Part shown: one piece after another, positions 42,220-51,628 of the stretch
How the letters are laid out: each line of letters starts with the position of its first letter
Numbering within the stretch: the first letter of the stretch is position 1
Origin: Streptomyces liliifuscus
GTDB taxonomy: Bacteria; Actinomycetota; Actinomycetes; Streptomycetales; Streptomycetaceae
Assembly: GCF_016598615.1 (NCBI RefSeq)
Contig: NZ_CP066831.1
Location: 2,542,001 to 2,606,000 of the forward strand
DNA: 64,000 nucleotides
Reading direction: 5' to 3'
The notes under the pieces: generated by a model
Databases searched by the model: none
The model's input: only the letters and a program-made list of their open reading frames with translations
Told to the model about the DNA's origin: nothing
Program-made: the position numbers and the translations under genes

Positions 42220-45200
42220 TCACTGCCCGTCCGCGTACCGGCGTGCCAGGGTGATCAGGGCGGCCCGGCCGCTCCGATCGGTACGGTTCCGGAGGCTCGC
42301 GAGGTGCTTCTCGACGGTGCGTGGCGAGAGGAAGAGCTGCTCGGCGATCTCCTGGTTGCCGAGCCCCCTGCCGAGCAGGAGCAGCACCTCGTACTCCCGC
42401 GCCGTCACGCCCACCCGTCGCAGCTCCTGGGGAATCGTGTCGTGGCCCTCGCGGCGGCGGGCCACGGGAGAGCCCGCTTCCCGCAGCATGGCGCGGCAGG
42501 CGGCCGACACCCGTGTCGTGCCCCGGTCGTGGAAGAACTGCTCGGTGGAGCGCAGCCACTCGACAGGACGGCCCCAGCCGTCGGCGAGCGCCGCCGAAGC
42601 ACCCAGGCGCAGACACAGGTGACGGGCCAGGGGGATGGCCTCGGTCCCGGCCAGCGCTTCCTCGGCCGCCTTGGCGGCCTCGGCGGCCCGGCCCTCGCGG
42701 CCCAGCAGCACGGCCCGGGACCATCCCGCGAAGGGCCGGTCCCAGTGGACCTGGGTGAGCCGGTCCGCGACGGCCCCGTCCAGCTCCGCCCAGCCGGCCG
42801 CGCCCCGTACGGTCCGCAGGAGCAGGTAGGGGCCCAGGAATCCGGTGACCCCGCGCGTGCTGGGCAGTGCCCGCATGGCCCGGTCCGCCTCGGTGAACTC
42901 GGCCAGCGCGCGGTCCGGTTCCTCCCTCAGCAGGGAGCAGATGCCCTGGGCCCAGCCCCACACGGAGGTGTCGGCGTACCCCCAGAGCGCTCCGGCGCTC
43001 CGTCCGGCCAGTGCGCTCTCCATGACGTGCAGCGCGGCCTGGAGTTTCTGCCGATCCCCGCGTGAGGCGGCGATGATGGCGTCCACTCCGACGCCGATCA
43101 GCTGCACCTCGCGCAGCCGCAGCCGGTGGGCCGTCGTCCGGAGCCGCCGGGCGGACTCCAGGGCGCTGTCGTGCTCGTCGCGCAGCAAGTGGGCCTGTGC
43201 CAGATGCATGTCGGCCCAGGCCGTCATGAGCACCGCGCCGGTCTCCTCGGCCGCCTTCCGTACGGCCAGCAGCCGTTCGGTTCCGGTGGTCCGGATCCGG
43301 TCGAGCACGCCGAGTTCGAGCAGGCCGCGTATCCGCCAGACCGGCAGCGCGTGGGTCTCGGCCGTGGCCACCAGGCGTTCGAACACCCTTTCCGCCTCGG
43401 CCAGGTCCTGGGGCCGCAGGCAGTACCCGAGCATGTTCAGCGCCTTGCAGCTCACCTCCGGCAGCCCGACCGCCTCTGCGGTCGCCACGGCCCCTTCGGC
43501 CAGGGCCCTGGCGCTCTCCAGCCGGTCCGGGCGCTGCGAGTTGAGCACCAGGTGCGCGGCGACCGCGTCCAGGGCGGCGCGGGACGCGGGGTCGGGCTCG
43601 GCTCCGAGCAGTTCCCTTGCCCGCCGCACGGCGGTCAGGCCCTCCTCCCACTGCTGCGCGGTGGCGGCGGCTCTGGCCCGGGCCAGGAAACCCGCGGCGC
43701 GGCGGGCGGGCGGCGCGCCCCACACGGTCAGAACACCGTCCAGCCGGTCGCCGAGCTCCGGCACGCGCTGGACGTCGCCGGTGAGGACGAGTGCCCCCAG
43801 TAACTCCTCCAGCAGTCCGGCCACCGCCTCGGGCGGGGCGTCCGCGGCGCCGGCGGTCAACTCCAGGCCCCGGTCGAGGAGTTCGACCGCGGTCAGCAGA
43901 GCGCCCCGCAGGACCGCCTGCCGGCCGGCCCGGGTGAGCAGCACGGCCGCCCGGGCCCGCTGCCCGCCGGCGACGCACAGCTCCGCGGCCAGGCGGTACA
44001 GGTCGTCACCCGAGTCACCGCCGATCAGACCGTGCGGCTCGCCGGCCCGCCGGGCGGGGCGGCCCGCGACTCGCGGCTCCGGCCCTGCCGCGTCGACGGA
44101 CTCAATGGCGTTGGCGGACTCGATCGCGCCGGTGGACTCGACGGCGTTGGCGGACTCGATCGCGTCGGCCGCGGCGAGACAGAGCGCCGCCCGCTCGACG
44201 GGCAGCAGCCGGTGGGTGATGGCGTCGGCGGTCAGGGCGTGGCGGAACGTGTGCCAGCCGGGCTCCTCCGCGGTGGCTCCGTCGGTGACCAGCTGGGCGC
44301 GTGCCGCATGGCGCAGCTGGCGCAGTGCCGTCGCCCTGTCGAGCCCGGCGACGCGGGCGGCTATGTCCACGGGGAAGCGCCTGCCCAGGACGGCCGCCGC
44401 TTCCAGGAGCGCGACACCGGGCGGCTCCAGGTGGTCCACGCGCTGGAGGACGGCGGCGGCGACCGTCGCGGGCACCTGGGCGTTCAGCGAGCCGGTCACC
44501 GTCCAGCCGTCGCCCCGCCGTTGAACGAGGTTGCCGCTGTCGACCATGGCCGTCAGCAGTTCCTCCACGACGAAAGGGACACCCTCGGAAACGGCGTGCA
44601 GCCGGTCGAGTACGGCCGCCGGTACGTTGCCCGCGTCGTCGTGGCCCAGACAACGGGCCGCCAACTCCGCGGTGTGGGCGGGGGCGAGGCGGGCGAGGCG
44701 CAGGGTACGGGCCGTACGGCGGGACGCGGCGGCCTCGGCGAGGTCGAGGGCCGGTCCGGGCCCACCGCGCAGGGTGGCCAGCAGGACGGCCCGCTGGCCT
44801 GGAAGGTTGTCCGTGAGGTAGTCGACGATGGTGAGCGTGTCGGCGTCCGCGTCGTGCAGGTCCTCCAGCACCAGGACACAGCCGCCGGTGCGTCCGAGGG
44901 TCCCCAGGAGCCGCAGCACCGCCTCGGCGTAGCCCACCAGCGGCGCGCCGTCCTGCGGCGCCAGCCCGCACAGTCGGGACAGCAGCGGCTCGTACGGGCC
45001 CAAGTCCCCGTCGGCGGGCGCCCCTTCGCCGCGCAGTCCGGAGAACACGGCCTCCGCCAGCGGGCGCAGCGGCACCGCGCGCCCGGCGGACGCGGCCCGC
45101 CCGCGCAGCACCCGGGACCCGGTGCGTACGGCGGCGTCCGCGGCCTCCTCGACGAGGCGTGACTTGCCGATGCCCGGCTCGCCCAGCACGAACACCGAGG

Positions 45201-45294
45201 AGCCCCGCCCCTCGGCCGCCGATCGGACGGCCGCGGTCAGAAGATCCCGCTCCGGTTCTCTGCCGACCAGTACCGATGACGACAACGACGACAC
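42220..45294 (-). CDS. LAL-type (large LuxR) ATP-binding regulator
   Basis: A 1024-residue transcription regulator of the MalT/LAL class. It has an N-terminal AAA ATPase (Walker A GEPGIGKSR near residue 40, Walker B VLVLEDLHDAD near 140), a long helical repeat region, and a C-terminal LuxR helix-turn-helix (TAREYEVLLLLGRGLGNQEI, LSPRTVEKHLASL). LAL proteins usually activate sugar or antibiotic genes in response to a small molecule. It has a TTA codon (Leu498, 43801-43803 on the complement) and an odd repetitive linker of ESAN/ESTG units near residue 385. AGGGGGG precedes the GTG start. Divergent from a lipoprotein gene. Confidence 0.93.
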   Translation of the reverse strand: MSSLSSSVLVGREPERDLLTAAVRSAAEGRGSSVFVLGEPGIGKSRLVEEAADAAVRTGSRVLRGRAASAGRAVPLRPLAEAVFSGLRGEGAPADGDLGPYEPLLSRLCGLAPQDGAPLVGYAEAVLRLLGTLGRTGGCVLVLEDLHDADADTLTIVDYLTDNLPGQRAVLLATLRGGPGPALDLAEAAASRRTARTLRLARLAPAHTAELAARCLGHDDAGNVPAAVLDRLHAVSEGVPFVVEELLTAMVDSGNLVQRRGDGWTVTGSLNAQVPATVAAAVLQRVDHLEPPGVALLEAAAVLGRRFPVDIAARVAGLDRATALRQLRHAARAQLVTDGATAEEPGWHTFRHALTADAITHRLLPVERAALCLAAADAIESANAVESTGAIESANAIESVDAAGPEPRVAGRPARRAGEPHGLIGGDSGDDLYRLAAELCVAGGQRARAAVLLTRAGRQAVLRGALLTAVELLDRGLELTAGAADAPPEAVAGLLEELLGALVLTGDVQRVPELGDRLDGVLTVWGAPPARRAAGFLARARAAATAQQWEEGLTAVRRARELLGAEPDPASRAALDAVAAHLVLNSQRPDRLESARALAEGAVATAEAVGLPEVSCKALNMLGYCLRPQDLAEAERVFERLVATAETHALPVWRIRGLLELGVLDRIRTTGTERLLAVRKAAEETGAVLMTAWADMHLAQAHLLRDEHDSALESARRLRTTAHRLRLREVQLIGVGVDAIIAASRGDRQKLQAALHVMESALAGRSAGALWGYADTSVWGWAQGICSLLREEPDRALAEFTEADRAMRALPSTRGVTGFLGPYLLLRTVRGAAGWAELDGAVADRLTQVHWDRPFAGWSRAVLLGREGRAAEAAKAAEEALAGTEAIPLARHLCLRLGASAALADGWGRPVEWLRSTEQFFHDRGTTRVSAACRAMLREAGSPVARRREGHDTIPQELRRVGVTAREYEVLLLLGRGLGNQEIAEQLFLSPRTVEKHLASLRNRTDRSGRAALITLARRYADGQ

Positions 45295-45533
45295 TCAGGC
45301 CCCCCTGCGCCCTCTTCCGGGATGCCCCCCACCGGCACCCGTCGAAAGCTCCTTCGAGTCCGCACAGCGTAGTACCCACGAGTCACAGGGGCCGCACAAC
45401 TACATGGGGGCACTTCCCCGATGTCCGCGGCGGCGGGCGGGCGGCAAGCTCTCCTCCAGCAGGGCAGGGGGGACAGGGCATGACCCGGGGGACATGCCCT
45501 GCCTGCTGTTCATTCTTCGATGGGGGTCGTCAC

Positions 45534-46202
45534 ATGTCTTCAACGCCGGCAACACCGCCGACGCCGCGTGCCCGTGTATGGATCACCGCCGGGCTTCTGG
45601 GCGTGGCCCTGTCCGGGTGCTCGTCGCTCACCGGAAGCACGGGCGGAGGCGCGGAAGGCGACAACGGCGGTGCGCAGTCGACGAGTTCGGCGGCGGACGC
45701 ACCGGAGGTACCGGCGACCTCGCTGGACCTGGAGCGGGTGTGCACGGACGGGCTCGGCTACTCGGGGATGCCCGCCTACGACCGTACGAGGAAGACCGTG
45801 CACCCGGCGATGCTCATGAACAACCCGGGCGACAGCTGGTCGCAGTTCGAGCCGCCCGCGGGCGACTTCCCCAAGGGCTGGATCCTCGGCTACTCGGACA
45901 AGCCGGCCGACGCCGAACTGGTCGTCTGCGTCGAGCGCACCAAGGAGAGCCCGACCGGCAAGAAGTGCGACATGGAGAGCGACGGCAAGCCGTTCACCGT
46001 CAGTACGTACAACACCTCGTACCGCCTGAAGGTCGTCGAGGCGCGCACGGGCAAGGAGTTGTACAAGCACACGGGCGAGGCCGAGTCCGACGAGTGCCCG
46101 ATGTACATCTTCACCTCGGAGGGCGAGGACAAGGACAAGTACTACAACGAGGTTCGGCCGAAGGACTACCGCAAGCGCGTACAGCCCTTCATCGCGCCCT
46201 AG
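45534..46202 (+). CDS. Lipoprotein of unknown function
   Basis: A 222-residue lipoprotein. The signal WITAGLLGVALSGC has a lipobox ending at Cys28; a Gly/Ser/Ala linker follows to about residue 60. The external domain has several Cys residues (VCTDGLGY, LVVCVERTK, KKCDMESD, DECPMY), YNTSYRLKVVEARTGKELY and a final DYRKRVQPFIAP. It is not a family I can name; the spacing suggests two disulfides. It is divergent from the LAL regulator, 239 bases apart, and 70 bases before dienelactone hydrolase. Confidence 0.83.
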   Translation: MSSTPATPPTPRARVWITAGLLGVALSGCSSLTGSTGGGAEGDNGGAQSTSSAADAPEVPATSLDLERVCTDGLGYSGMPAYDRTRKTVHPAMLMNNPGDSWSQFEPPAGDFPKGWILGYSDKPADAELVVCVERTKESPTGKKCDMESDGKPFTVSTYNTSYRLKVVEARTGKELYKHTGEAESDECPMYIFTSEGEDKDKYYNEVRPKDYRKRVQPFIAP

Positions 46203-46272
46203 TCTTCACCTCGGCCGTCCCGCCGTCGCTCTCACCTCGGCCGTCCCCGTCGCCTCTCCCCCGGAGGACAGC

Positions 46273-47034
46273 ATGCCCGACACGACCACCACCACCGCCG
46301 TCGATCTCACCGAGCTCAGCGTCGCCCGCGGTGGCTCGCGTCGGCTCACCGGCCATCTCACCCGGCCCGCGGGGGCGGGCCCCTGGCCCGGTGTGGTCGT
46401 GGTCCATGAGGCGCTGGGCGTCAATGATGTGATGCACCGTCAGGCAGACCGGCTGGCGAGAGCCGGGTACCTCGTCGTCATGCCGGACCTGTTCACCGAC
46501 GGAGGGGCCGTCCGCTGTCTGGTGCCGACCTTCCGGGCCGCCCTGTCCGGACACGGCCGTGCCTTCCGAGACATCGAGGCGGCCCGCGCCCGCCTCGCCC
46601 AGGATCCCGACTGCACCGGGCGGATCGGCGTCATCGGCTTCTGCATGGGCGGTTCCTTCGCCCTCCTCTCCGTGAACGACGGCGAGTTCGACGCCGCCTC
46701 CGTCAACTACGGCCGTCCGCCGAAGGAGCTCGACCGGGCGCTCGACGGTTCCTGCCCGGTCGTCGCGAGTTACGGGGCCCTCGACCGTACGCTGCCGGGC
46801 GCGGCCCGCAAGCTGGAGGCGTCCCTCGGCCGACTCGGCATCGTCCACGACGTCAAGGAGTACCCGGAGGCCGGGCATTCGTTCCTCAACGACGCCGAGA
46901 TCGGGCCACGCGCGCTGCGTCCGCTGATGCGCGTCGCCGGAATCAGGCCGCACCCGGAGTCCGCCGTCGACGCCTGGCGGCGCATCGACGCCTTCTTCGC
47001 CACACACCTCAAGGCGGAGGACGGGAAGGGCTGA
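46273..47034 (+). CDS. Dienelactone hydrolase-family protein
   Basis: A 253-residue alpha/beta-hydrolase of the dienelactone hydrolase family. The Cys nucleophile is in IGFCMGGSF (about residue 120), with the acid in YGALDRTLPG and the His in EAGHSFLND. The start VVVHEALGVNDVMHRQADRLA is typical. GGAGGA precedes the ATG by four bases. It may act on lactones from aromatic breakdown, but no chlorocatechol genes are adjacent. Cytoplasmic; convergent with the siderophore synthetase gene. Confidence 0.92.
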   Translation: MPDTTTTTAVDLTELSVARGGSRRLTGHLTRPAGAGPWPGVVVVHEALGVNDVMHRQADRLARAGYLVVMPDLFTDGGAVRCLVPTFRAALSGHGRAFRDIEAARARLAQDPDCTGRIGVIGFCMGGSFALLSVNDGEFDAASVNYGRPPKELDRALDGSCPVVASYGALDRTLPGAARKLEASLGRLGIVHDVKEYPEAGHSFLNDAEIGPRALRPLMRVAGIRPHPESAVDAWRRIDAFFATHLKAEDGKG

Positions 47035-47106
47035 CTCGCCTTGGGAGTAGCTGCGCCATGGGGAGCGCGTGCGGGTCGCTCGGGCGGCACATTGCGCGCC
47101 GCCCGC

Positions 47107-48678
47107 TCATTGCCCGCCGCCCGCCGATTGCCCGCCGCCCGCCGCGTCCGATGTGGGCAAGGGGTTCGGGACGGGCAGATAGCGGGCGTCGGCGCCGTCC
47201 GCGCCGGTCCAGCGCAGCAGCAGGTTCGTCTTGCCGGGCAGGGTCGGTGCCCGGAGCAGTTCGGCCGCCTCGGGCAGCTCAGCGTCGCACCGCGCCAGCT
47301 CTCGTCGCACGGGCCCCCAGAGCTCCATGCCCGGGTACCGCTCCCCCAGCGCCTCCGCGATCTCCAGGAGGTTGTTGACGACCAGGCAGTACACCAGCCG
47401 CTCCCACCCGGCCGCGCGCGTCACCTCGGGGAGCAGTTTCACGCCCTCCGCGTCGCGGAACAGCGCCTGCACCGGCATCCCGTCAGCGTCCACGGCGACC
47501 ACCGTGTTCTGCAGATGCGCTTCGAGTACGACCCCGTGCCGGGCGAACAACTCCAGCGCGGGCGGGACGACTTGACGCAGATACGCCGACCACCAGGCGA
47601 CCGGGTCGGCGAGGCCGTCGAGGGGGTTGCCCTCGAAGGCCTCCGTCAGCGCGGCCGCCAGGACCGGGGTCGCGCCGGGGGTCACCTGCGGACGCAGCCC
47701 GTCGCGTACGAGGACGGCGAGCTCCTCGAAGGCGAAGTCCGCGGTGCGGTAGCCGCGGTCGCTCAGCCAGGCCGCGGGGGTGTCCACGGCCGCGAAGGCC
47801 GAGGTCACCGCCGCGTCCGTGCGGCGCAGCCGGAGGAGGTCGTGGCGCCAGAGGCGGCGGATGTCGTTGGTGATGCGGACGTCGAGGCTGAACTTCAGGA
47901 AGAGGTCGGTGTCGGGGACGTACAGCGTGCGGATGGCCGCCGTCGGCCAGGCCGTCCACGAGGAGGACCCCAGCCGTACGAGGCGGCCGTCCGCGAAGGC
48001 CTCGCGGATCTCCGGGCGGGCGCCGACGAGGTCGAGCTGCCAGGGGTGGACGGGCAGGAGGCGATAGCCGGGCGGGGCCTCGCCCAGCGCGTCGAGCGCG
48101 CCCGTGTCACCGTCCTCCACGCACACGTCGCCCCTCAGCCCCAGGAGCACCAGCGGGAAGCGGGTGTACGCCTCCGGGGCGTACGGAATCCAGCCGGTGA
48201 CCGGGCCGCCGCCGCGGGCCTTGGGGGCGGGATGGTAGGGATGTCCGGTGATCAGGGACTGTTCGGAACGCCGATACAGGTCGTCGGGCGGGGTCGTCCC
48301 GTCCCGGGCGGCCAGGATCGCCGCCACCGCGTCCCGGCTGTCGATCATCTCGACGGGCAGTTCGGGATTGGACAGGCCGGTGTGCCCGCGGAGGACCTCG
48401 GCGGTGAGTTTGACCAGTTCCGCGTGGCTCAGGCGCTGCCAGGCACCGGCGGCGTACGCCTCCGGCTCGGCGGGGCGGCGCCCGGCGCGCACCCGTAGGA
48501 GCCGTCCCCCGGCCGGGAGCCTGTACACCCGTCGGCCCACGGACTCCCCGGGCCCCTGTGCGGGCTCGCCGAGCTCCCGAAGCAGACAATTGAGCAGCGG
48601 CGCCGCCGCGTACGCATCGGCTGCTTCGCCGATGCCGGCCCCGGTGTTCATGGGGTGCATGGGGTGCATGAGGTCCAC
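47107..48678 (-). CDS. NIS siderophore synthetase (IucA/IucC family), 1
   Basis: A 523-residue NRPS-independent siderophore synthetase, which condenses a carboxylate such as citrate with an amine or alcohol using ATP. It has the GHPYHPAPKARGG substrate/ATP motif near residue 145, LLPVHPWQLD, KFSLDVRITNDIRR, VLEAHLQNTVV with the catalytic-loop HxQN, and NNLLEIAEALGE in the C-terminal ferric-reductase-like lobe. The start is uncertain: GTG 48678, or ATG 48669, 48660 or 48651 within an MHPMHPM repeat. It is divergent from a second synthetase, 92 bases away. No export or amine-biosynthesis gene is adjacent. Confidence 0.9.
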   Translation of the reverse strand: MDLMHPMHPMNTGAGIGEAADAYAAAPLLNCLLRELGEPAQGPGESVGRRVYRLPAGGRLLRVRAGRRPAEPEAYAAGAWQRLSHAELVKLTAEVLRGHTGLSNPELPVEMIDSRDAVAAILAARDGTTPPDDLYRRSEQSLITGHPYHPAPKARGGGPVTGWIPYAPEAYTRFPLVLLGLRGDVCVEDGDTGALDALGEAPPGYRLLPVHPWQLDLVGARPEIREAFADGRLVRLGSSSWTAWPTAAIRTLYVPDTDLFLKFSLDVRITNDIRRLWRHDLLRLRRTDAAVTSAFAAVDTPAAWLSDRGYRTADFAFEELAVLVRDGLRPQVTPGATPVLAAALTEAFEGNPLDGLADPVAWWSAYLRQVVPPALELFARHGVVLEAHLQNTVVAVDADGMPVQALFRDAEGVKLLPEVTRAAGWERLVYCLVVNNLLEIAEALGERYPGMELWGPVRRELARCDAELPEAAELLRAPTLPGKTNLLLRWTGADGADARYLPVPNPLPTSDAAGGGQSAGGGQ

Positions 48679-48770
48679 GCGATCCGTTCGTTGCGTACGG
48701 TGCCCTGGCGCTCAGTATGTCCGGCGTTGTACCCGGCCGCGACGCCGTCCCCACACCCTAGGAGCCCTCT

Positions 48771-50318
48771 GTGCACCCTCCCCGCACCCCGGCCGAGACC
48801 GAGGCCGTTCTCGCCGCCGAGCTGCGCACCGCACGCCCCGCCCTGCTGTCCCCGTACACGGCAGAACTCCCCGGTGCCCGCGCTGCCGTGCTGACCCGGC
48901 TGTGGCGCGGGCTCGTCCATGAGCCGCTGCCGTGGGTCGCGCGCCGGGAGGCGGCGGGGCGCGACGGGCTGGTGCTCCGGCTGGCCGACGGGCGTCGTCT
49001 GCACGGCCCGGCCTCGGACGCGTACGCGACAGGGGCCACCGTCATGGAGGTCGAGCTGGACGGGACGGCGTACCGCCACCCGGCCGCACTCATGACGGCG
49101 CTCGGGCTGCCGCACGGGCACGCCTTCGCCGTCGAACTCGGCCACAGCGTCGCCTCGTTGGCCCTTTCCCGCGCCAACCAGCCCGCGCCGAGCTCTCCTT
49201 TCACGTCCTGGGAGTGGGAGCAGCGGGTCGTGGACGGGCATCCGTTCCACCCCAACTGCCGTTCACGGCCCGGCTTTTCGGTGGCCGAGCAGCTGGCGTA
49301 CGCGCCGGAGCACCGGGCGGACGTAGAGCTGGGGCTGATGGCCGTGCCGGAGGGTGGCTGCCTGGTGGGCGGCCAGTGGCCGTACCGGGAGGCGGGGCGG
49401 GTGCTGATCCCCGTACACCCGTGGCAGGCGCGGCATGTGCTGAAGGACGAGCGGGCGGTCGGGGAGGGCGTCGCCGGGGAGAGCCTGGCCGCGCATCCCC
49501 TGATGTCCCTGCGCACCCTGGCCCTCCCGGACGGACCGCACGTCAAGACCGCGCTCAGCGCCCGGCTGACCTCCTCCGTGCGGGACATCTCGGTGTACTC
49601 GATCGAGTCCGCGGCGGCCGTCTCGGCGTTCATGGAGGCGATGGCCGGGCGTCTGGACGGGATGCTGCACATCACCAGGACCCTCGGCGCGGTCACCGCC
49701 AACACCCCTGATCTGGCAGCGGTGTTGCGCGAGTCCCCGGACGTGTACGCGGGGACGGGCGAGCGGGTCGTGCCGGTCGCCGCTCTCGCCTCGACCGTGC
49801 TGCCCCAGTCCCCGGCCTGGCTGGCCGAGTTCAGCCGGCTCGCGCTCGCCGTCGGGCTGCGGCTGCTCGACCTGGGCGTGGCCCTGGAGGCCCACGGCCA
49901 GAACCTGCTGGTGGTGCTCTCGCCCGCGGGCGCCCCGCTGCGGCTCGTCTACCGCGATCTGGCCGACATCCGGATCAGCCCGGCGCGGCTGGCCCGCCAC
50001 GGCATTCCGGCCCCGGACCTGACGGGCCGTATCGTCACGGACGACGAGTCCGTCCTGCGCAGCAAGCTGTTCGGTTCGCTCGTCGCGGGCGCACTGGCGG
50101 CGACGGCGGGTTCGGCGACCGCCCTGGGAGAGGCCCTGTCCACGGCCGTACGGGATCTGCCGCGCACCCCGGATCTCGCGGCACTGCTCGAAGAGCCGCT
50201 GCCGGCCAAGGCGTTGGCGACGATGCGGCTTTCGCCCGAGCGGCCGGGGGACATCTGGGCGCGCTTGCCGAACCCGCTCGCCGACCCGGATGTCACCCCG
50301 CCCCGCCCCTCGTTTTGA
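48771..50318 (+). CDS. NIS siderophore synthetase (IucA/IucC family), 2
   Basis: A 515-residue NRPS-independent siderophore synthetase, paralogous to the divergent gene. It has DGHPFHPNCRSRPGFS, where the first gene has Lys in place of CRSR, VLIPVHPWQARHV, KTALSARLTSSVRDIS and VALEAHGQNLLVVLS. AGGAG lies six bases before the GTG start. Two synthetases could build a two-step citrate- or ketoglutarate-based siderophore. The shared promoter gap has no sequence like the 19-bp iron box, which is unusual for such genes. Confidence 0.9.
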   Translation: MHPPRTPAETEAVLAAELRTARPALLSPYTAELPGARAAVLTRLWRGLVHEPLPWVARREAAGRDGLVLRLADGRRLHGPASDAYATGATVMEVELDGTAYRHPAALMTALGLPHGHAFAVELGHSVASLALSRANQPAPSSPFTSWEWEQRVVDGHPFHPNCRSRPGFSVAEQLAYAPEHRADVELGLMAVPEGGCLVGGQWPYREAGRVLIPVHPWQARHVLKDERAVGEGVAGESLAAHPLMSLRTLALPDGPHVKTALSARLTSSVRDISVYSIESAAAVSAFMEAMAGRLDGMLHITRTLGAVTANTPDLAAVLRESPDVYAGTGERVVPVAALASTVLPQSPAWLAEFSRLALAVGLRLLDLGVALEAHGQNLLVVLSPAGAPLRLVYRDLADIRISPARLARHGIPAPDLTGRIVTDDESVLRSKLFGSLVAGALAATAGSATALGEALSTAVRDLPRTPDLAALLEEPLPAKALATMRLSPERPGDIWARLPNPLADPDVTPPRPSF

Positions 50319-50344
50319 TGCGTGACGCCATTGATCAATAGGAT
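50315..50344 (+). promoter_or_regulatory. Promoter of the vWA gene, leaderless geometry
   Basis: TTGATG (50315-50320), 18-base spacer, TAGGAT (50339-50344), six bases, ATG at 50351. It is the best match to the vegetative Streptomyces consensus in the window and predicts transcription from the ATG itself. Confidence 0.6.
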
Positions 50345-50350
50345 CCGGCG

Positions 50351-51628
50351 ATGATCACAAGACAACGGCTGGCGGTGGGCGCCTGCGCCCTGCTCGCCGC
50401 CCTGACGGCCGGGATCGCCCTCCCGGCCGGAGCCGTCGCCGGCGAACCCACGGGTGACGCAGCACCCAAGGTCGACCTCGTCCTCGACGTCAGCGGTTCG
50501 ATGCGCGCGCGGGACATCGACGGACAGACACGGATGGCCGCGGCGAAGCAGGCCTTCAACGAGGTCCTCGACGCGACCCCCGAGGAGGTCCAGCTCGGCA
50601 TACGGACACTCGGCGCCAACTACCCCGGCGACGACCGCAAGACGGGCTGCAAGGACACCGAACAGCTCTACCCCGTCGGCCCGTTGGACCGCACGGAGGC
50701 GAAGACCGCCGTCGCGACCCTCGCGCCCACCGGCTGGACCCCGATCGGCCCGGCGCTCCTCAAGGCGGCCGACGACCTGGAGGGCGGCGAGGGATCCCGC
50801 CGTATCGTCCTCATCAGCGACGGAGAGGACACCTGCGCCCCGCTGGACCCGTGCGAGGTGGCGCGGGAGATCGCCGCCAAGGGGATCGGCCTCACCATCG
50901 ACACGCTCGGTCTGGTGCCGAACACCAAACTGCGGCAACAGCTGAGCTGTATCGCGGAGGCGACCGGCGGAACGTACACCTCGATCGAGCACACCGACGA
51001 ACTCACCGACAAGGTCAACCAGTTGGTGGACCGGGCCGCCGACCCGGTGGTCACTCCGGTCGCCGTGGACGGCGCCGACGCGTGCGCGCAGGCGCCCACC
51101 CTCAAGTCCGGGCTCTACACCGACCGCGAGGAGTTCGGACAGCACCGCTGGTACCGCGTGGACGTCCCGGCGGGCTTCGAGCTGCGCGCGTCGGTGAGCG
51201 TGGCGGCCGACCGTCAGGTCGACCGCGACTACGGGGTGTCGCTGCGGGCGGTGACCGCGAGCGGGCGCGAGATCGTGCGCGGCGAGTCGACCGGCTCCGG
51301 CCGGACCGACGTCATGTCCGCGGGTCTGCGCTACCCCAAGGCGGAGAGCGAGGACGACGACGCCGACAGCAAGCCCGCGGCCGAGGCCGTGTGCCTCCAG
51401 GTCGCCAACTCCTTCTCGGCGGCCTCCGGCGTCAAGACCACGCCCGGACTGCCGCTCGAACTGACCGTGGACGTCGTCGACGGTCCCGACACATCGAGCG
51501 ACGTGGCCTCCTTCGGCCTCGGTCGCGGCTGGTGGCTGCTCGGCGCCCTGGTGCTCACCGGCTTCCTCGCGGGTGTGCTGTGGGGCTGGGTCTCGCGCTG
51601 GCGGGTCGCGGTCTGGAGGACCAACTGA
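50351..51628 (+). CDS. Secreted, membrane-anchored von Willebrand factor A protein
   Basis: A 425-residue surface protein with signal peptide (cleavage near PAGAVAGE), a vWA domain (about 38-225) with the metal-dependent adhesion site DVSGS, a Thr in APTGWTPIG and Asp in LISDGEDTC, then a beta-domain (about 245-390), and a C-terminal membrane helix (WWLLGALVLTGFLAGVLWGW) with a short basic tail. It should sit on the outer face and bind a protein partner through a metal ion. Its stop overlaps the start of the next gene (TGATG), so the two products are probably a complex. Confidence 0.9.
   Translation: MITRQRLAVGACALLAALTAGIALPAGAVAGEPTGDAAPKVDLVLDVSGSMRARDIDGQTRMAAAKQAFNEVLDATPEEVQLGIRTLGANYPGDDRKTGCKDTEQLYPVGPLDRTEAKTAVATLAPTGWTPIGPALLKAADDLEGGEGSRRIVLISDGEDTCAPLDPCEVAREIAAKGIGLTIDTLGLVPNTKLRQQLSCIAEATGGTYTSIEHTDELTDKVNQLVDRAADPVVTPVAVDGADACAQAPTLKSGLYTDREEFGQHRWYRVDVPAGFELRASVSVAADRQVDRDYGVSLRAVTASGREIVRGESTGSGRTDVMSAGLRYPKAESEDDDADSKPAAEAVCLQVANSFSAASGVKTTPGLPLELTVDVVDGPDTSSDVASFGLGRGWWLLGALVLTGFLAGVLWGWVSRWRVAVWRTN

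Noticed and set aside
48679..48770. Iron box for the siderophore synthetases
   Set aside because: No sequence resembling the 19-bp consensus is visible in the gap; CACACCCTAGG is not close enough.
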